DNA of 64,000 bases from an uncultured Campylobacter sp. (GCF_938030145.1 NZ_CALHGM010000044.1:17718-81717); one strand, 5' to 3'. Positions 49,438 through 59,418 are shown, numbered from the stretch's first letter. Numbers and translations: made by a program. The notes: a model not told the origin generated them from the letters alone.

Positions 49438-50117
49438 TCGGTATCGTGGATTACGGCGCGGGCAATATCCAAAGCGTGATGAACGCGCTTAGCTTCTGCG
49501 GCGCTAAATTTTGCCTCGCGCGCAGCCCCGAGGAGCTTTTGAACTGCGATAAAGCCCTGCTTCCGGGCGTGGGCGCATTCGGCGAAGCGATGGACAGGCT
49601 TCGCGCAAGCGGTATGGACGACGCGATTAAAGAGTTTGTCGCAAGCGGCAGATATTTTTTAGGCATCTGTCTAGGGATGCAGCTTCTGTTCGAGCAAAGC
49701 GAGGAATTCGGCGCGCGCAGCGGGCTTGGAATTTTGCCCGGTCGCGTCGTAAAATTTGACAAAACGAAATTTAATATTCGGGGGGCGGAATTTAACCCAG
49801 ATAGGGCAGATCCTGGCGAGCGTTGCGGACAAAATTCCGCTCGCGCCGAAAGCCTAAAGATCCCGCACGTCGGCTGGAACAGCGCGCATTTTATCAAGCG
49901 CTCGCCGATAAACGGGGGCTTGGGAGAGTTTGAGTATCTGTATTTCGTGCACTCCTACCACGTCCTTTGCGCGCGCGAGATCACGCTTGCGACCACGTTT
50001 TACGGCTATGAGTTTGCAAGCGCGATCTGGCGCGAAAACGTATTTGCCTTTCAGCCGCATCCCGAAAAAAGCCACGATGCGGGCATAAAAATCATTAAAA
50101 ATTTTACGGAGCTGTGA
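49434..50117 (+). CDS. hisH: Imidazole glycerol phosphate synthase, glutaminase subunit HisH
   Basis: 227 residues from a TTG start overlapping the pglF stop. Class I amidotransferase: [27 protein letters not shown], nucleophile [13 protein letters not shown] and the His-Glu of [14 protein letters not shown]. Supplies ammonia to HisF. An extra segment of about 25 residues (about 115-140, including GQNSARAES) interrupts the usual path before IPHVGWNS and resembles the inserts in upstream genes. HisF and HisI are not in the window. Confidence 0.92.
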   Translation: MIGIVDYGAGNIQSVMNALSFCGAKFCLARSPEELLNCDKALLPGVGAFGEAMDRLRASGMDDAIKEFVASGRYFLGICLGMQLLFEQSEEFGARSGLGILPGRVVKFDKTKFNIRGAEFNPDRADPGERCGQNSARAESLKIPHVGWNSAHFIKRSPINGGLGEFEYLYFVHSYHVLCAREITLATTFYGYEFASAIWRENVFAFQPHPEKSHDAGIKIIKNFTEL

Positions 50118-50824
50118 TGGAAATTTTCCCTGCGATCGATCTGAAACAAGGATGCGCCGTACGCCTTAGCAAGGGCGAGATGCAAAGCGCAAAAATTTAT
50201 TCCAAAGACCCCTGTGATCTAGCTAAAAAATTTGAAGATCTCGGCGCTAAGTGGCTGCATCTGGTTGATCTCGACGGCGCGTTTGCGGGCGAGGCGGTAA
50301 ATTTCAAAGCGATCGAGCGGATCGTAAAAAGTACGAGTCTGCGCGTAGAAGTGGGCGGCGGCATCCGCGACGAAGCACGCATAAAGGAGTATTTGAACTT
50401 AGGCGTCGATAGATTTATCTTGGGCTCGGCGGCGCTTAAAAACTCGGATTTCGTAAAGAGAATGGCGAAGCTTTACCGCATCGTCGTGGGCATAGACGCA
50501 AAAGACGGGCTCGTAGCGACCGAGGGCTGGGCTGAGCTAAGCCGCGTAAAAGCGACCGATCTGGCGCGAGACTATGCGGATGCGGGCGTTTGTGCGATCA
50601 TCTGCACCGACATATCGCGCGACGGGATGCTAAGCGGCGTAAACGTAGAATTTAGCCGCTCTATCGCGAAAGTTTGTGGCATCGATACTATCGCAAGCGG
50701 CGGCGTGAAAGATATAAACGACATAATCGCGCTTAAAAACGCAGGGCTCATAGCAGGCGTCATCGTCGGCAAGGCGTATTACGAGGGCACGCTCGATCTT
50801 AAAAAGGCGTTTGAGGCTCTATAA
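50117..50824 (+). CDS. hisA: Phosphoribosylformimino-AICAR-ribotide isomerase HisA
   Basis: 235 residues, TIM barrel. [19 protein letters not shown] with the catalytic Asp, [32 protein letters not shown], the [14 protein letters not shown] second acid, and IASGGVKDI. The ATG at 50117 overlaps the hisH stop; a GTG three bases earlier is the alternative. Fourth step of histidine synthesis. Coupled to hisH and so to the pgl transcript. Confidence 0.94.
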   Translation: MEIFPAIDLKQGCAVRLSKGEMQSAKIYSKDPCDLAKKFEDLGAKWLHLVDLDGAFAGEAVNFKAIERIVKSTSLRVEVGGGIRDEARIKEYLNLGVDRFILGSAALKNSDFVKRMAKLYRIVVGIDAKDGLVATEGWAELSRVKATDLARDYADAGVCAIICTDISRDGMLSGVNVEFSRSIAKVCGIDTIASGGVKDINDIIALKNAGLIAGVIVGKAYYEGTLDLKKAFEAL

Positions 50825-50902
50825 AAACGCCCGAGCGTAAGCAAAGTTTGAACTAAATTTTAGTAATATGCAAATTTTAAAATTTAAAGGCGATGTGAGG
50901 CG

Positions 50903-51787
50903 ATGAAAGATTTTTTTTATGAGATGATCGTAAAAAGCGCGAATGCGAGCGAGCTTTTCAAGAGCTTCGCGTTCGAGCTCGGCGTTACCTGCGTCGAAGA
51001 ACGCGGCGAGCGTTTCATAATCCGCGACGAAGAGGATCCGCAAAATTTAAAATTTGCGTTTGAGGAGTTTAAAAAGGGGCTCTCGCGATCTCTTAATTTA
51101 GACGCCGATCTGCAGATCGAAATTTCAAAAAAGCAAAACAAAGACTGGCTCGACGAATACAAAAAAGGGGTCGCGCCTGTGGCGGTCGGTAAATTTTACG
51201 TCCGTCCGAGCTGGTGCGAAAGATCGCAAGATCCCGCGCTAATCGATCTGCTGATCGATCCTGCGTTGGCGTTCGGTTCAGGTCATCACGAAAGCACCAA
51301 TATGTGCCTGGCGCTACTTAGCGAGCTTACTTGCGCGGGCATGAGTGCGCTTGACGTGGGCTGCGGCAGCGGAATTTTAAGTATCGCGATGAAAAAACTG
51401 GGCGCAAAGGTAAGCGCTTGCGATACCGACGAGCAGGCGGTGGCCGCTACGCAGCAAAACGCCGAAAAAAACGGCGTACAGATCGATAAAATTTGGCTCG
51501 GCAGCGTTTCAAGCTTGGGCGAGCGAGCGTCTAGTTTAAGCGAGCGAGGCTCAAGCATAGCCGCGCAGCCGCAGTTTGATCTCGTCGTCGCAAACATAAT
51601 CGCCGACGTGATTTTGATCCTAAGCGCGGATCTAAAAAAAGCGCTAAAACCGGGCGGCAAGCTCGTGCTGTCGGGAATTTTAGAAAAATATAAAGATAGG
51701 ATTGAGCAAGCCTTTTCGGATTTAAATTTCGTGCAGATAAAAAAGCAAAACGAATGGCTTAGCTTCGTTTATGAAAGGAAAATATGA
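50903..51787 (+). CDS. prmA: Ribosomal protein L11 methyltransferase
   Basis: 294 residues. The class I methyltransferase part has DPALAFGSGHHESTNMCL, SALDVGCGSGILSIAMKKLGA (SAM motif I) and the post-I acid ACDTDEQAV, then VVANIIADVILIL (PrmA-type N-P-x-Y-equivalent region). An N-terminal L11-recognition part precedes it. A Ser/Glu repeat insertion (SSLGERASSLSERGSS, about residues 205-220) is unusual. Its last four bases overlap ftsH. Stands next to the pgl locus as in C. jejuni. Confidence 0.94.
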   Translation: MKDFFYEMIVKSANASELFKSFAFELGVTCVEERGERFIIRDEEDPQNLKFAFEEFKKGLSRSLNLDADLQIEISKKQNKDWLDEYKKGVAPVAVGKFYVRPSWCERSQDPALIDLLIDPALAFGSGHHESTNMCLALLSELTCAGMSALDVGCGSGILSIAMKKLGAKVSACDTDEQAVAATQQNAEKNGVQIDKIWLGSVSSLGERASSLSERGSSIAAQPQFDLVVANIIADVILILSADLKKALKPGGKLVLSGILEKYKDRIEQAFSDLNFVQIKKQNEWLSFVYERKI

Positions 51788-53733
51788 ATAACAACCCAAA
51801 TAATCAACCCCCTCAAAACGGCGGCGGAAACAATTTTTTCAATAAAAATCCGATCGGCGTTTTTATAATTTTCGCGCTTATTTTGATAGTCGTGTTTAAA
51901 GCGATATCTCCAAGTGGCGGATTTGATAGTGGTGGAGTGCTGGGCTCCGTCTCGGGCGAGAGTAGAAACGTAACTTACTCCGAGCTAAAATCGCAGATCA
52001 AAAACTCTCAAGTAAGCATGGTTTCCATCGGAAGCTCCACGATTAAAGCGCAAGTCGGCAACGTAATCTACACCGCCAAGCGCGTGGATGACCCTGAGCT
52101 AGTTCAAATTTTAGAATCGCGCAAAATTCCATACGGCGCGTATAACGAGAGCAACTTTTTGACCGATCTGCTCTTTAGCTGGGTCTTGCCGCTCGTGATT
52201 TTCTTTGGAATTTGGATGTTTTTAGCCAACCGCATGCAGCGCAATATGGGCGGCGGCGTGCTCGGCATCGGAAGCTCTAAAAACCTGGTAAGCGCCGAAA
52301 AGCCGAAGGTTAAATTTAGCGATGTAGCGGGCGTCGAAGAGGCGAAAGAGGAGGTTAAGGAGATCGTAGATTTCTTAAAAAACCCCGAGCGATACATCAG
52401 CCTCGGGGCTAAAATTCCAAAAGGCGTTCTTTTGGTGGGGCCTCCCGGCACGGGCAAGACGCTGCTAGCCAAAGCGGTCGCGGGCGAAGCGGATGTGCCG
52501 TTTTTTTCGGTATCGGGCTCGAGTTTCATCGAGATGTTCGTAGGCGTGGGCGCCAGCAGAGTGCGCGATCTATTTGATAACGCTAAAAAACAGGCTCCGG
52601 CGATCGTTTTTATCGACGAGATCGACGCGATCGGCAAAAGCAGAACCGCAGGCGGTATCGGCGGGGGTAACGACGAGCGCGAACAGACGCTAAATCAGCT
52701 GCTTGCTGAGATGGACGGCTTCGGCTCGGAATCAAGCCCGGTGATCGTCCTTGCGGCTACCAATCGCCCGGAGACGCTGGATGCGGCGCTTCTGCGTCCG
52801 GGTAGATTCGATAGGCAGGTTTTGGTCGATAGACCTGATTTTGACGGCAGAATGGCGATTTTGAAGGTGCATATGCGCGACGTTAAATTTGCTCGCGATA
52901 TCGATATCGAAGAGATCGCGCGCCTTACCGTGGGCTTTGCGGGAGCCGATCTTGCAAATATTATCAACGAAGCCGCGCTTTTAGCGGGTCGCGAGGCAAA
53001 GGCGGAGGTCGAGCAAAAAGACCTGCTCGAAGCGATCGAACGCGTCGGTATCGGACTGGCTAAAAAATCGCGCCGCGTAAGCCCGATCGAAAAGCGAATC
53101 GTCGCCTACCACGAAAGCGGTCATGCGCTAATTGCGGAGCTTACCAAAGGCGCGATGCCCGTATCGAAGGTGACTATCGTGCCGCGCGGATTGAGTGCCG
53201 CGGGCTATACGCTAAATTCTCCGTTTGAAAATAGATATCTGCATCAGCGCCATGAAATTTTTGCCGAGATCGATACGTTTTTGGCGGGACGTGCGGCGGA
53301 GGACGTGTTTTTAGGCGAGATCACCGACGGAGCGGGCAACGATTTGCAGCGCGCTACCGATATGCTTAAATTTATGGCCACTCAGGTCGGAATGACTGAA
53401 GCTCTCGGGCTTGCGGTGCTAGAAAAGCAGCAGTACTCCTTCCTAAACGGCGGACAGAGCATCAAGGATTACAGTGAGGTAACGGCGGTTAAGATCGACG
53501 AATATGTCCGCAAGACGCTGGATGAGCGCTATGCGGCGGTGAAAGAGACGCTAAGGACCTATGCTCCGGCGATCGAGGAGATGGTAAAGGCGCTGTATGA
53601 GAAGGAGACTGTCTCGGGCGAGCAGATCGTAGAGATCATCTCAAAATTTGAAAAAGATAACAGCATGCCTACCCGGCTGGTGCGAAATTTAGGCGCTAAC
53701 GACGATATCGAAAGCGCAAAGAGCGAAGCTTAA
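51784..53733 (+). CDS. ftsH: ATP-dependent zinc metalloprotease FtsH
   Basis: 649 residues. Two TM helices (about 22-42 and 130-150) flank a periplasmic domain. The AAA module has Walker [18 protein letters not shown], Walker [12 protein letters not shown] and the second region of homology [20 protein letters not shown]; the protease site is AYHESGHAL. Degrades misfolded and short-lived membrane and cytoplasmic proteins. Complete. Confidence 0.97.
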   Translation: MNNNPNNQPPQNGGGNNFFNKNPIGVFIIFALILIVVFKAISPSGGFDSGGVLGSVSGESRNVTYSELKSQIKNSQVSMVSIGSSTIKAQVGNVIYTAKRVDDPELVQILESRKIPYGAYNESNFLTDLLFSWVLPLVIFFGIWMFLANRMQRNMGGGVLGIGSSKNLVSAEKPKVKFSDVAGVEEAKEEVKEIVDFLKNPERYISLGAKIPKGVLLVGPPGTGKTLLAKAVAGEADVPFFSVSGSSFIEMFVGVGASRVRDLFDNAKKQAPAIVFIDEIDAIGKSRTAGGIGGGNDEREQTLNQLLAEMDGFGSESSPVIVLAATNRPETLDAALLRPGRFDRQVLVDRPDFDGRMAILKVHMRDVKFARDIDIEEIARLTVGFAGADLANIINEAALLAGREAKAEVEQKDLLEAIERVGIGLAKKSRRVSPIEKRIVAYHESGHALIAELTKGAMPVSKVTIVPRGLSAAGYTLNSPFENRYLHQRHEIFAEIDTFLAGRAAEDVFLGEITDGAGNDLQRATDMLKFMATQVGMTEALGLAVLEKQQYSFLNGGQSIKDYSEVTAVKIDEYVRKTLDERYAAVKETLRTYAPAIEEMVKALYEKETVSGEQIVEIISKFEKDNSMPTRLVRNLGANDDIESAKSEA

Positions 53734-53747
53734 ATTTAAAGCTTCGC
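53723..53747 (+). repeat. Inverted repeat over the ftsH stop, possible terminator stem
   Basis: GCGAAGCT (53723-53730) pairs with AGCTTCGC (53740-53747), and the loop between is itself AT-palindromic. The repeat includes the ftsH stop codon. No U run follows, so terminator function is uncertain. Confidence 0.35.
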
Positions 53748-53859
53748 GCAGGGCAAGAACTTAGCGCTAAATTTTAAGAAGGTCGCGCTAAAATGCTTTA
53801 CGCGCGATCCGCGGCACCGAATGAAAAGCGGTGCAAAAATAAAATTTAAAGAGTAAGAG

Positions 53860-54609
53860 ATGGAAGAGGAAAAGGGAAAATTGATCTACATATTGCCGAA
53901 TTTTTTCACGGCGGCAAGTGCATTTTTAGCGGTCATCAGCATAATTTCTACGATCAAAGGCAACTTCAGCGCCGCGATCTTTTATATCATTTTATCCTTG
54001 ATCTGCGACGGGCTCGACGGCCGCGTGGCGAGGCTAACGCATGCGACGTCGAAATTCGGCGTGGAATTTGACAGCCTTGCGGATATCGTGGCTTTCGGCG
54101 TAGCGCCGGCGTTGCTATTTTACTGCGCGGTCGGGCATGATTACGGCAAGGTCGGCTCTCTCGTAGCAGCACTTTACGTGGTTTTCGGCGCGATCAGGCT
54201 GGCACGATTCAACGTCACTACGGGCACCTACGAGCCTAGCGTTTTTATCGGGCTACCGATTCCGACAGCAGCGATTACGATGGCGTTTTGGATCGGAATT
54301 TATCTAAAATATGAACTCTCCAAAGGGTTTGGGGTATTTTTGATCATCGCAATGGCGGCGCTATCGTTTTTGATGGTAAGCAACATCCGCTTTCCGAGCT
54401 TTAAAAAGATCAGCCTGAAGCGCCCCAACGCGATTAAAATTTTAGTGCTTCTAATCGTCGTATTTTTCTCGCTTTTATATCTTTTCAGGCTGGAATTTCC
54501 GGCAGTGCTCACTTTGGTTTATATCGTTTACGGTTTGGTTCGCGGAGCTTTAAATTTAAGTGCGGCTAAATTTCATAAAAAAGACAAACCCGAGGAAACG
54601 GCGAAATAA
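53860..54609 (+). CDS. pssA: CDP-diacylglycerol-serine O-phosphatidyltransferase
   Basis: 249 residues, integral membrane CDP-alcohol phosphatidyltransferase that makes phosphatidylserine, precursor of PE. The catalytic motif D-G-x2-A-R-x8-G-x3-D-x3-D is present: DGLDGRVARLT, then KFGVEFDSLAD. Starts LIYILPNFFTAASAFLAV, typical of the short PssA class. Six or more hydrophobic spans. Follows ftsH by 126 bases. Confidence 0.94.
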   Translation: MEEEKGKLIYILPNFFTAASAFLAVISIISTIKGNFSAAIFYIILSLICDGLDGRVARLTHATSKFGVEFDSLADIVAFGVAPALLFYCAVGHDYGKVGSLVAALYVVFGAIRLARFNVTTGTYEPSVFIGLPIPTAAITMAFWIGIYLKYELSKGFGVFLIIAMAALSFLMVSNIRFPSFKKISLKRPNAIKILVLLIVVFFSLLYLFRLEFPAVLTLVYIVYGLVRGALNLSAAKFHKKDKPEETAK

Positions 54610-54653
54610 TCTCAAACATATTTATCGCCGCGATTGTTTTAAGCTTGCACGGC

Positions 54654-54659
54654 TATAAT
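54654..54659 (+). promoter_or_regulatory. Sigma70 -10 box upstream of leuA
   Basis: An exact TATAAT 34 bases before the leuA ATG at 54694, with AAAGGA (54681-54686) between. Confidence 0.55.
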
Positions 54660-54693
54660 TTCGCCAAATTTTAACGCTTTGAAAGGATTTGTA

Positions 54694-56208
54694 ATGGACA
54701 AAAATAAAATCATAATCTTCGATACGACGCTTCGCGACGGCGAGCAAAGCCCCGGAGCGTCGATGAATACGGACGAGAAGATACATCTTGCGTTACAGCT
54801 TGAAAAGCTGGGCGTAGATGTTATCGAGGCCGGTTTTGCGGCGGCGAGCCCCGGGGACTTTGACGCGATAGAAAAGATCGCGGGCGCCGTTAGCAAAGCT
54901 CGCGTATGCTCTCTTGCGCGCGCTTTAGAAAAAGACATCAAAGCTGCGGGCGAAGCGGTAAAGGGCGCGAAGCTCGGGCGTATCCACACCTTCATCGCTA
55001 CAAGCCCTATCCATATGGAGTTTAAACTCAAAATGCAACCGCAAGAGGTCATAAAGCGCGCCGTAGAGGCCGTGCAATACGCAAAAAGTCTATGCGACGA
55101 CGTGGAGTTTAGCTGCGAGGATGCGTGCAGAAGCGATATGGGTTTTTTAAAAGAGATCTGCGACGCCGCGATAAACGCCGGAGCCTCCACCATAAATATC
55201 CCCGATACGGTGGGTTATCTCTATCCTGACGAGATCACCGCCCGAATAGGTGAAATCGTCAAATTTATCGGCGAGCGCGCCGTAGTTTCCGTACACAACC
55301 ACAACGATCTCGGCATGGCTACCGTAAATTCCTTAGCCGCTATCTTAGCAGGAGCCAGACAGGTTGAGTGCACGATAAACGGTATCGGCGAGCGCGCGGG
55401 CAACGCGGCGCTGGAGGAGATCGTAATGGCGATCAAGACGCGCACAGATAAATTTGCGCCGCTTTATACCGATATAAATTTGAAAGAAATTTACCCATCC
55501 AGCCGCCTAGTCGCGAGTATCACGGGTATCGAACCGCAGCCTAATAAAGCGATCGTAGGCAAAAACGCCTTCGCACATGAAAGTGGCATCCACCAAGATG
55601 GCGTGTTAAAACACAAAGAAACCTACGAAATAATGCACGCCGAGGATATTGGGCTTGATAAAAACTCGCTCGTGCTGGGCAAGCACAGCGGCCGCCATGC
55701 CTTCAAAGACAAGCTGGTATCTTTGGGCTATGAGCTTAGTAACGAGCAGATTGAGATTGCGTTTAATAAATTTAAAGCGCTCGCCGATAGCAAAAAGGAT
55801 GTTTTCGACGAGGATATTAGAGAGCTCGTAAACGACGAGTTCGTGGGGGCCGAAAAGACCTACGAAGTGTTGGTTTTAAGCTCCAATAGCTGCAACAAAG
55901 GACACGCTAGCACCGCGCTTACGCTAAGGTATAAGGATGAAATTTTAAGCGATAGCGCGCTTGGAAACGGCGGCGTGGATGCGATATTTAAGGCGATAGA
56001 TCGTATCAGCGGTATCAGCGGTAGCTTGAAAGAGTATCAAGTAAAAGCGGTCTCGCAGGGCAAAGACGCGCTGGCAAAAGTAACCGTCAAGGTGGAATTT
56101 AAAGACGAGGGAGCCATCATCGGTAGAGGGCTTGACGTAGATACGATGCTGGCGTCTGCGAAGGCCTACGTTGCGGCGCTAAATACATATCTCGACGCTA
56201 AGCGCTAA
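54694..56208 (+). CDS. leuA: 2-isopropylmalate synthase
   Basis: 504 residues. First committed step of leucine synthesis. [18 protein letters not shown] at the start, the [19 protein letters not shown] metal-binding motif, [17 protein letters not shown], and a C-terminal regulatory (LeuA allosteric) domain from about residue 370. The start at 54694 follows AAAGGA; the ATG at 54679 is not supported. No other leu genes in the window. Confidence 0.96.
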   Translation: MDKNKIIIFDTTLRDGEQSPGASMNTDEKIHLALQLEKLGVDVIEAGFAAASPGDFDAIEKIAGAVSKARVCSLARALEKDIKAAGEAVKGAKLGRIHTFIATSPIHMEFKLKMQPQEVIKRAVEAVQYAKSLCDDVEFSCEDACRSDMGFLKEICDAAINAGASTINIPDTVGYLYPDEITARIGEIVKFIGERAVVSVHNHNDLGMATVNSLAAILAGARQVECTINGIGERAGNAALEEIVMAIKTRTDKFAPLYTDINLKEIYPSSRLVASITGIEPQPNKAIVGKNAFAHESGIHQDGVLKHKETYEIMHAEDIGLDKNSLVLGKHSGRHAFKDKLVSLGYELSNEQIEIAFNKFKALADSKKDVFDEDIRELVNDEFVGAEKTYEVLVLSSNSCNKGHASTALTLRYKDEILSDSALGNGGVDAIFKAIDRISGISGSLKEYQVKAVSQGKDALAKVTVKVEFKDEGAIIGRGLDVDTMLASAKAYVAALNTYLDAKR

Positions 56209-56365
56209 GATGTTGGCGCGCTCGGCGGGATTTGTTAAATTTAGCGCAAATTCCGCCAGATTAAACAAATCAAAAGCAAAATTTTAATAATATTTCACAC
56301 TTAAAACGTTGGAGTAGGGGGTATTGAGCCGAAACTCGTTTTAAAATTTATTTATGGAGACTTTT

Positions 56366-56704
56366 ATGAAAAAAGTTCTTGTATTGTTATTTGCGCTTTG
56401 TGGCGCGGCTTTCGCTAGCGAGCAGCTAAGTGCTTACACTCAGATCGTTTCTTTTTCTGCAATTACCGTTGCAGTTGTTTTAGGTCTAGCCGCTTTGGGT
56501 GGCGCGTTAGGTATGGGAAATGCCGCTAGCGCGACGCTTAACGGTATCGCTAGAAACCCAAGCGTAGCTAGCAAACTATCGACTACGATGTATATCTCGC
56601 TTGCGATGATCGAAGCGCAGGTTATCTATGCGTTGGTTGTTTCATTCGTCTTACTTTTTGCAAACCCTTTCGTAACAGAAGGTCTTGCGGCTGCTGCAAA
56701 ATAA
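56366..56704 (+). CDS. atpE: ATP synthase F0 subunit c
   Basis: 112 residues. An N-terminal signal-like stretch (1-18, ending AAFAS), then the two-helix hairpin: the Gly-rich first helix ALGGALGMGNAASATLNGIARNP with the polar loop and the second helix with the ion-carrying acid in SLAMIEAQVIYALVV. The ring-forming proton carrier of ATP synthase. I choose the ATG at 56366, behind TATGGAG. In campylobacters atpE lies apart from the main atp operon, and no other atp gene is seen here. Confidence 0.94.
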   Translation: MKKVLVLLFALCGAAFASEQLSAYTQIVSFSAITVAVVLGLAALGGALGMGNAASATLNGIARNPSVASKLSTTMYISLAMIEAQVIYALVVSFVLLFANPFVTEGLAAAAK

Positions 56705-56707
56705 TCA

Positions 56708-56729
56708 AAAGCCCGAGAAATCGGGCTTT
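56708..56729 (+). terminator. Hairpin terminator after atpE
   Basis: AAAGCCCGA (56708-56716), GAAA tetraloop, TCGGGCTTT (56721-56729): a perfect nine-base stem ending in T residues, starting three bases after the atpE stop. Confidence 0.8.
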
Positions 56730-56736
56730 AAACTTA

Positions 56737-56742
56737 TATAAT
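56737..56742 (+). promoter_or_regulatory. Sigma70 -10 box of the tRNA-Leu gene
   Basis: Exact TATAAT 32 bases before the mature tRNA 5' end, just after the atpE terminator, so the tRNA has its own promoter. Confidence 0.55.
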
Positions 56743-56773
56743 TCAAGGCTTAAGATCAAGCTTTAAAATTTAT

Positions 56774-56858
56774 GCGACCGTGGTGGAATTGGTAGACACG
56801 CTATCTTGAGGGGGTAGTGCCGCAAGGTGTACGAGTTCAAGTCTCGTCGGTCGCACCA
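56774..56858 (+). tRNA. tRNA-Leu (anticodon GAG)
   Basis: 85 bases including an encoded CCA. The acceptor GCGACCG pairs with CGGTCGC before ACCA. The D-arm has TGGTAGA-type bases; the anticodon stem CTATC/GGTAG encloses the loop TTGAGGG, giving GAG; a variable arm of the class II type follows; the T arm is CGAG-TTCAAGT-CTCG. It is the junction where the acquired AT-rich region begins. Confidence 0.95.
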
Positions 56859-57071
56859 TCTATCAAAATTTTCCCCTATTTTTTAGTCTTTTTGAATTTT
56901 TAGATAATTTTTTAAGCCCTATTTTTGGGAATTTTAAAATCACTCTTAAAAAATTTTTAATACTTAGAACTGCCGATTGATACATATATTTTAAGAAAAA
57001 CTACTGTATATTAAAAAATTGTATAGTAGCTTTTTCTACGCTCCTGCCTTGTTAATCCTTTGAGGAAATTC

Positions 57072-57077
57072 TATAAT
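57072..57077 (+). promoter_or_regulatory. -10 box upstream of the integrase remnant
   Basis: Exact TATAAT 31 bases before the ATG at 57109, with AAAGGAAG as ribosome site. A relic promoter of the recombinase gene. Confidence 0.45.
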
Positions 57078-57108
57078 CTGCCTAAAATTACTATATAAAG
57101 GAAGAAAG

Positions 57109-58078
57109 ATGACAGAAGTTTTTACCAAAATTAAGGATAATCCAATTTTTAAATCAGATCCTGATAAAGTAGTCAGGAATTTTATCTTGCCGCAATACAA
57201 GCGCACTATGGTCGAAGTATTGGATGATTTTATAGCCGTTAAATTTTATAGCTCACCGGTCAGAGACGGAACGGTTAAAATGCATAGACACTATCACTAT
57301 ACGCAAGGTGCAAGTTAATCAAAGCTCTAGGTAATGCCGACGAAATAACATTCGAAGGGTCTAGAATATTGTTAAAGAAATTAATATCAAATAGCCATAC
57401 TAATGGTGCGGCGTCTCCAAAGAATACGCTAGCGAGCGTTTTTAAAATTTACTGCGAATATAACGCTTTTGCCGAGAAGACGTTAAGGAAATTACGATTT
57501 AGATTTCAATCGAGGTTAAAGTGCGTTAGTGATAAGGATATCGGAAAGATTACTAAAAAAGAGATAATGCAGATATTAGACCCTATTTACAAGAATGGAA
57601 AATTTGCACTTTTAAAAGATCTGTTTTATTTTATCTGTTCTTTATTCAGGTTCGCGCGAGATAGAGGTATAAGCGATAATCTTTTATTTTACGATACGCA
57701 ATTAAAGAACCTATATAAGATACCTAAATCTGTGGGCTATTCATATATCTCCGCGAATGTGGATTTGTGGTTGTTGATAAAATATATCATGAGCTACCCT
57801 TACCAAATAGGCGTCAAGAACGCTTTAATCTTTGGACCACTTATCGGGTTAAGAAGCCCAAACGTAAGGAATTTAATCCGCGAGTATTTAAAGGTAGGCG
57901 ATGACGGAGAATATTATTTGCTCTTTTTGGGAATGAAAATAAGGTAAAAAGTAACAGTGATGAATATTTGGGTCTTCCAAAAAAAAGGTAGGTAAGTGGC
58001 TAGAGAGCATAAAACAAAGTCTTCTTTATTTTTTGTAAATACGGAAGGAAACGTTTTAAGAGAGGCAACGCTTGTCAA
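57109..58078 (+). pseudogene. Degraded phage/island tyrosine recombinase (integrase)
   Basis: Reading starts at 57109 (MTEVFTKIKDNPIFKSDPDK) and stops at 57318, where a frameshift near 57313 leads into a second frame (ALGNADEITFEGSRILLKKL) to 57947. That frame holds the core-binding part and the first catalytic Arg region (LIGLRSPNVRNL). Another shift near 57930 gives NENKVKSNSDEYLGLPKK, and more follow to KSSLFFVNTEGNVLREATL at about 58078. The HxxR and the nucleophile Tyr are missing. Placed just after tRNA-Leu and pointing away from it, it is the integrase of an element that used this tRNA, now inactive. Confidence 0.8.
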
Positions 58079-58458
58079 GGCTCTTAGCCCAAGTAATACC
58101 TAATGCTATAGCGCCAACAGCCACTGCACCCCAGCCGACAGGATTTGAACCAAAGAAAGCGACATACGCACTAGAAGCCAAAGCACTAACAGCCAAGTCT
58201 TGCGCCACATCGCCAGCCCCCCCTTGCGATAGCTTCGTCCCACTCTTTTTTCCCAGCAGCCGCATCAAAGATAGGAATAACCATATTTAGCCCACCTGAT
58301 TTGATTTTTACATAGTTATCAAAAACCTTGACATTATCAGGGTCGGCTAAAACATTTACAGGAATTCCTTTTATGAAATCGATTGTATCCGAAGTGGGCT
58401 TGATATACCAAGCAACGCCTTGACTTGAATTGTTAGAAGTATTGTTATCTTCTGGCAT
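58056..58458 (-). pseudogene. RTX-family N-terminal fragment, frameshifted at a G7 tract
   Basis: From 58458 the frame reads MPEDNNTSNNSSQGVAW and stops soon after a run of seven G (C7 at 58217-58223 on the plus strand). In the next frame, reading goes on to 58056 with a Gly/Ala-rich hydrophobic segment (SNPVGWGAVAVGAIALG). With six G the two would join as a protein of about 133 residues. The hydrophobic part resembles residues 115-150 of the long RTX-like gene at 60994. GGAG precedes the ATG. It ends against the integrase remnant, so its 3' part is probably lost. Phase variation, decay or a sequencing error are all possible. Confidence 0.6.
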
Positions 58459-58469
58459 GATTTTTTCTC

Positions 58470-59135
58470 CTATTTATAGAATTTGTAGTTTTTATCTAAA
58501 TTTTCGATTTGTAAATTAAAATTTTGCAATAAATACTCATTTACTTGTTCATAATCTTGCTTTGTCATTAAATAGACATTTACGGCATTTTTTTGATTGT
58601 CATAAAAAACTATGGTGCAAAATAGTATAAATTTATAATCTTTGTTAATTAATAAAGCAACTAATTTTGCTAAACAAGCAAGTAAATTTGATAAAATCAA
58701 AAAAAATCCCGCAATAACAAAACCAAATGGTGCAAAAATTTTTTGAACCGAGTTATCTGGTATCTTACCAATCATAGGATAAATACTTTTTCTAACCAAA
58801 ACAATATTTTGTTTTTCTACTGTTGTATCTCGTTTATCCCAATAAACTTTATCATTATATAAATATACTTTTTCGGATTTTCTAAATTTTCTAATGAAAT
58901 CAATAAAAGCCCAAATATTGGCTATTGGAAATGCTACAACCATAAAGCTAAATCTTGGATTTCTCATTTCATTTTTTAAAATTTCAAAAAACTCGCCACT
59001 ATTCCAATCGACAACACCAGTAAAAAATACAATATAAATCATTATAGCGTTACATACAAGCAAAAATGTAAAACCATACATTATCATTATAAAGTTATTT
59101 TTAATGATGAGTGGAGCTTTATCATAATCTCTCAT
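58470..59135 (-). CDS. RDYDKAP-motif membrane protein (array copy 3)
   Basis: 221 residues starting MRDYDKAPLIIKNN, behind AAAGGA. Two TM pairs (about 16-40, 60-80, 130-160) and a cytoplasmic-looking C-terminus with MTKQDYEQVNEYLLQNFNLQIENLDKNYKF. The N-terminal motif and the tail pattern are shared with the genes at 60991 and 61977. It ends 11 bases before the poly-G ORF. I know no named family. In context it may be an immunity protein or an accessory factor for the coupled RTX-related ORF. Confidence 0.7.
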   Translation of the reverse strand: MRDYDKAPLIIKNNFIMIMYGFTFLLVCNAIMIYIVFFTGVVDWNSGEFFEILKNEMRNPRFSFMVVAFPIANIWAFIDFIRKFRKSEKVYLYNDKVYWDKRDTTVEKQNIVLVRKSIYPMIGKIPDNSVQKIFAPFGFVIAGFFLILSNLLACLAKLVALLINKDYKFILFCTIVFYDNQKNAVNVYLMTKQDYEQVNEYLLQNFNLQIENLDKNYKFYK

Positions 59136-59203
59136 TTTAATCCTTTTTAAAAAATTTCTCTTATTGCAAGAATTTATTTAAATTCCCACAATGCCCACAA
59201 CCT

Positions 59204-59239
59204 TGTCATTGCGAGACCACGAAGTGGTCGAAACAATCC
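59204..59239. repeat. CATTGCGAG-type interspersed palindrome
   Basis: TGTCATTGCGAGACCACGAA followed by GTGGTCGAAACAATCC. GACCAC-GAA-GTGGTC is a perfect small hairpin. It matches the TCATTGCGAG...GAAGCAATCC palindromes scattered in many bacterial genomes. It lies in the gap between an array hairpin and the next gene. Confidence 0.6.
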
Positions 59240-59328
59240 AGCAATGAGGCGTTTTGAATTTGCAAATTCGCTTTAATAAACGGCTTCTCCGTTTCGCAAC
59301 GACATTTTAATGCAAAATTCAAATCTCG

Positions 59329-59418
59329 TCAGTATCGTTTGATACTGAATTTATTAAATTTACAAATTTAAACTTACTTTACAAATTCATACAATTAGTA
59401 AATTTAAATTTGCAAATT
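59329..59418. repeat. Array double-hairpin element, copy 1
   Basis: First part: TCAGTATCGTTTGATACTGA (59329-59348), an eight-base perfect stem with a GTTT loop. Second part: a longer inverted repeat, AAATTTACAAATTTAAACTT (from 59356) against AGTAAATTTAAATTTGCAAA (to 59418). It covers the last codons and 3' flank of the RTX-like gene. Two other copies lie at the ends of related ORFs. Confidence 0.75.

Noticed and set aside
49775..49785. G6 run in hisH as a phase-variable tract
   Set aside because: Six G is too short for frequent slippage and the frame is intact on both sides; the same holds for the G6 run in ung near 6477.
57109..57318. Separate 69-residue protein after tRNA-Leu
   Set aside because: Joined across one frameshift it continues naturally into the recombinase reading frame, so I treat it as the first part of that pseudogene.
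59204..59239. Second tRNA attachment copy for the island
   Set aside because: The region does not match the 3' end of tRNA-Leu; it is a common CATTGCGAG palindrome. The far attachment site, if any, lies beyond the window.
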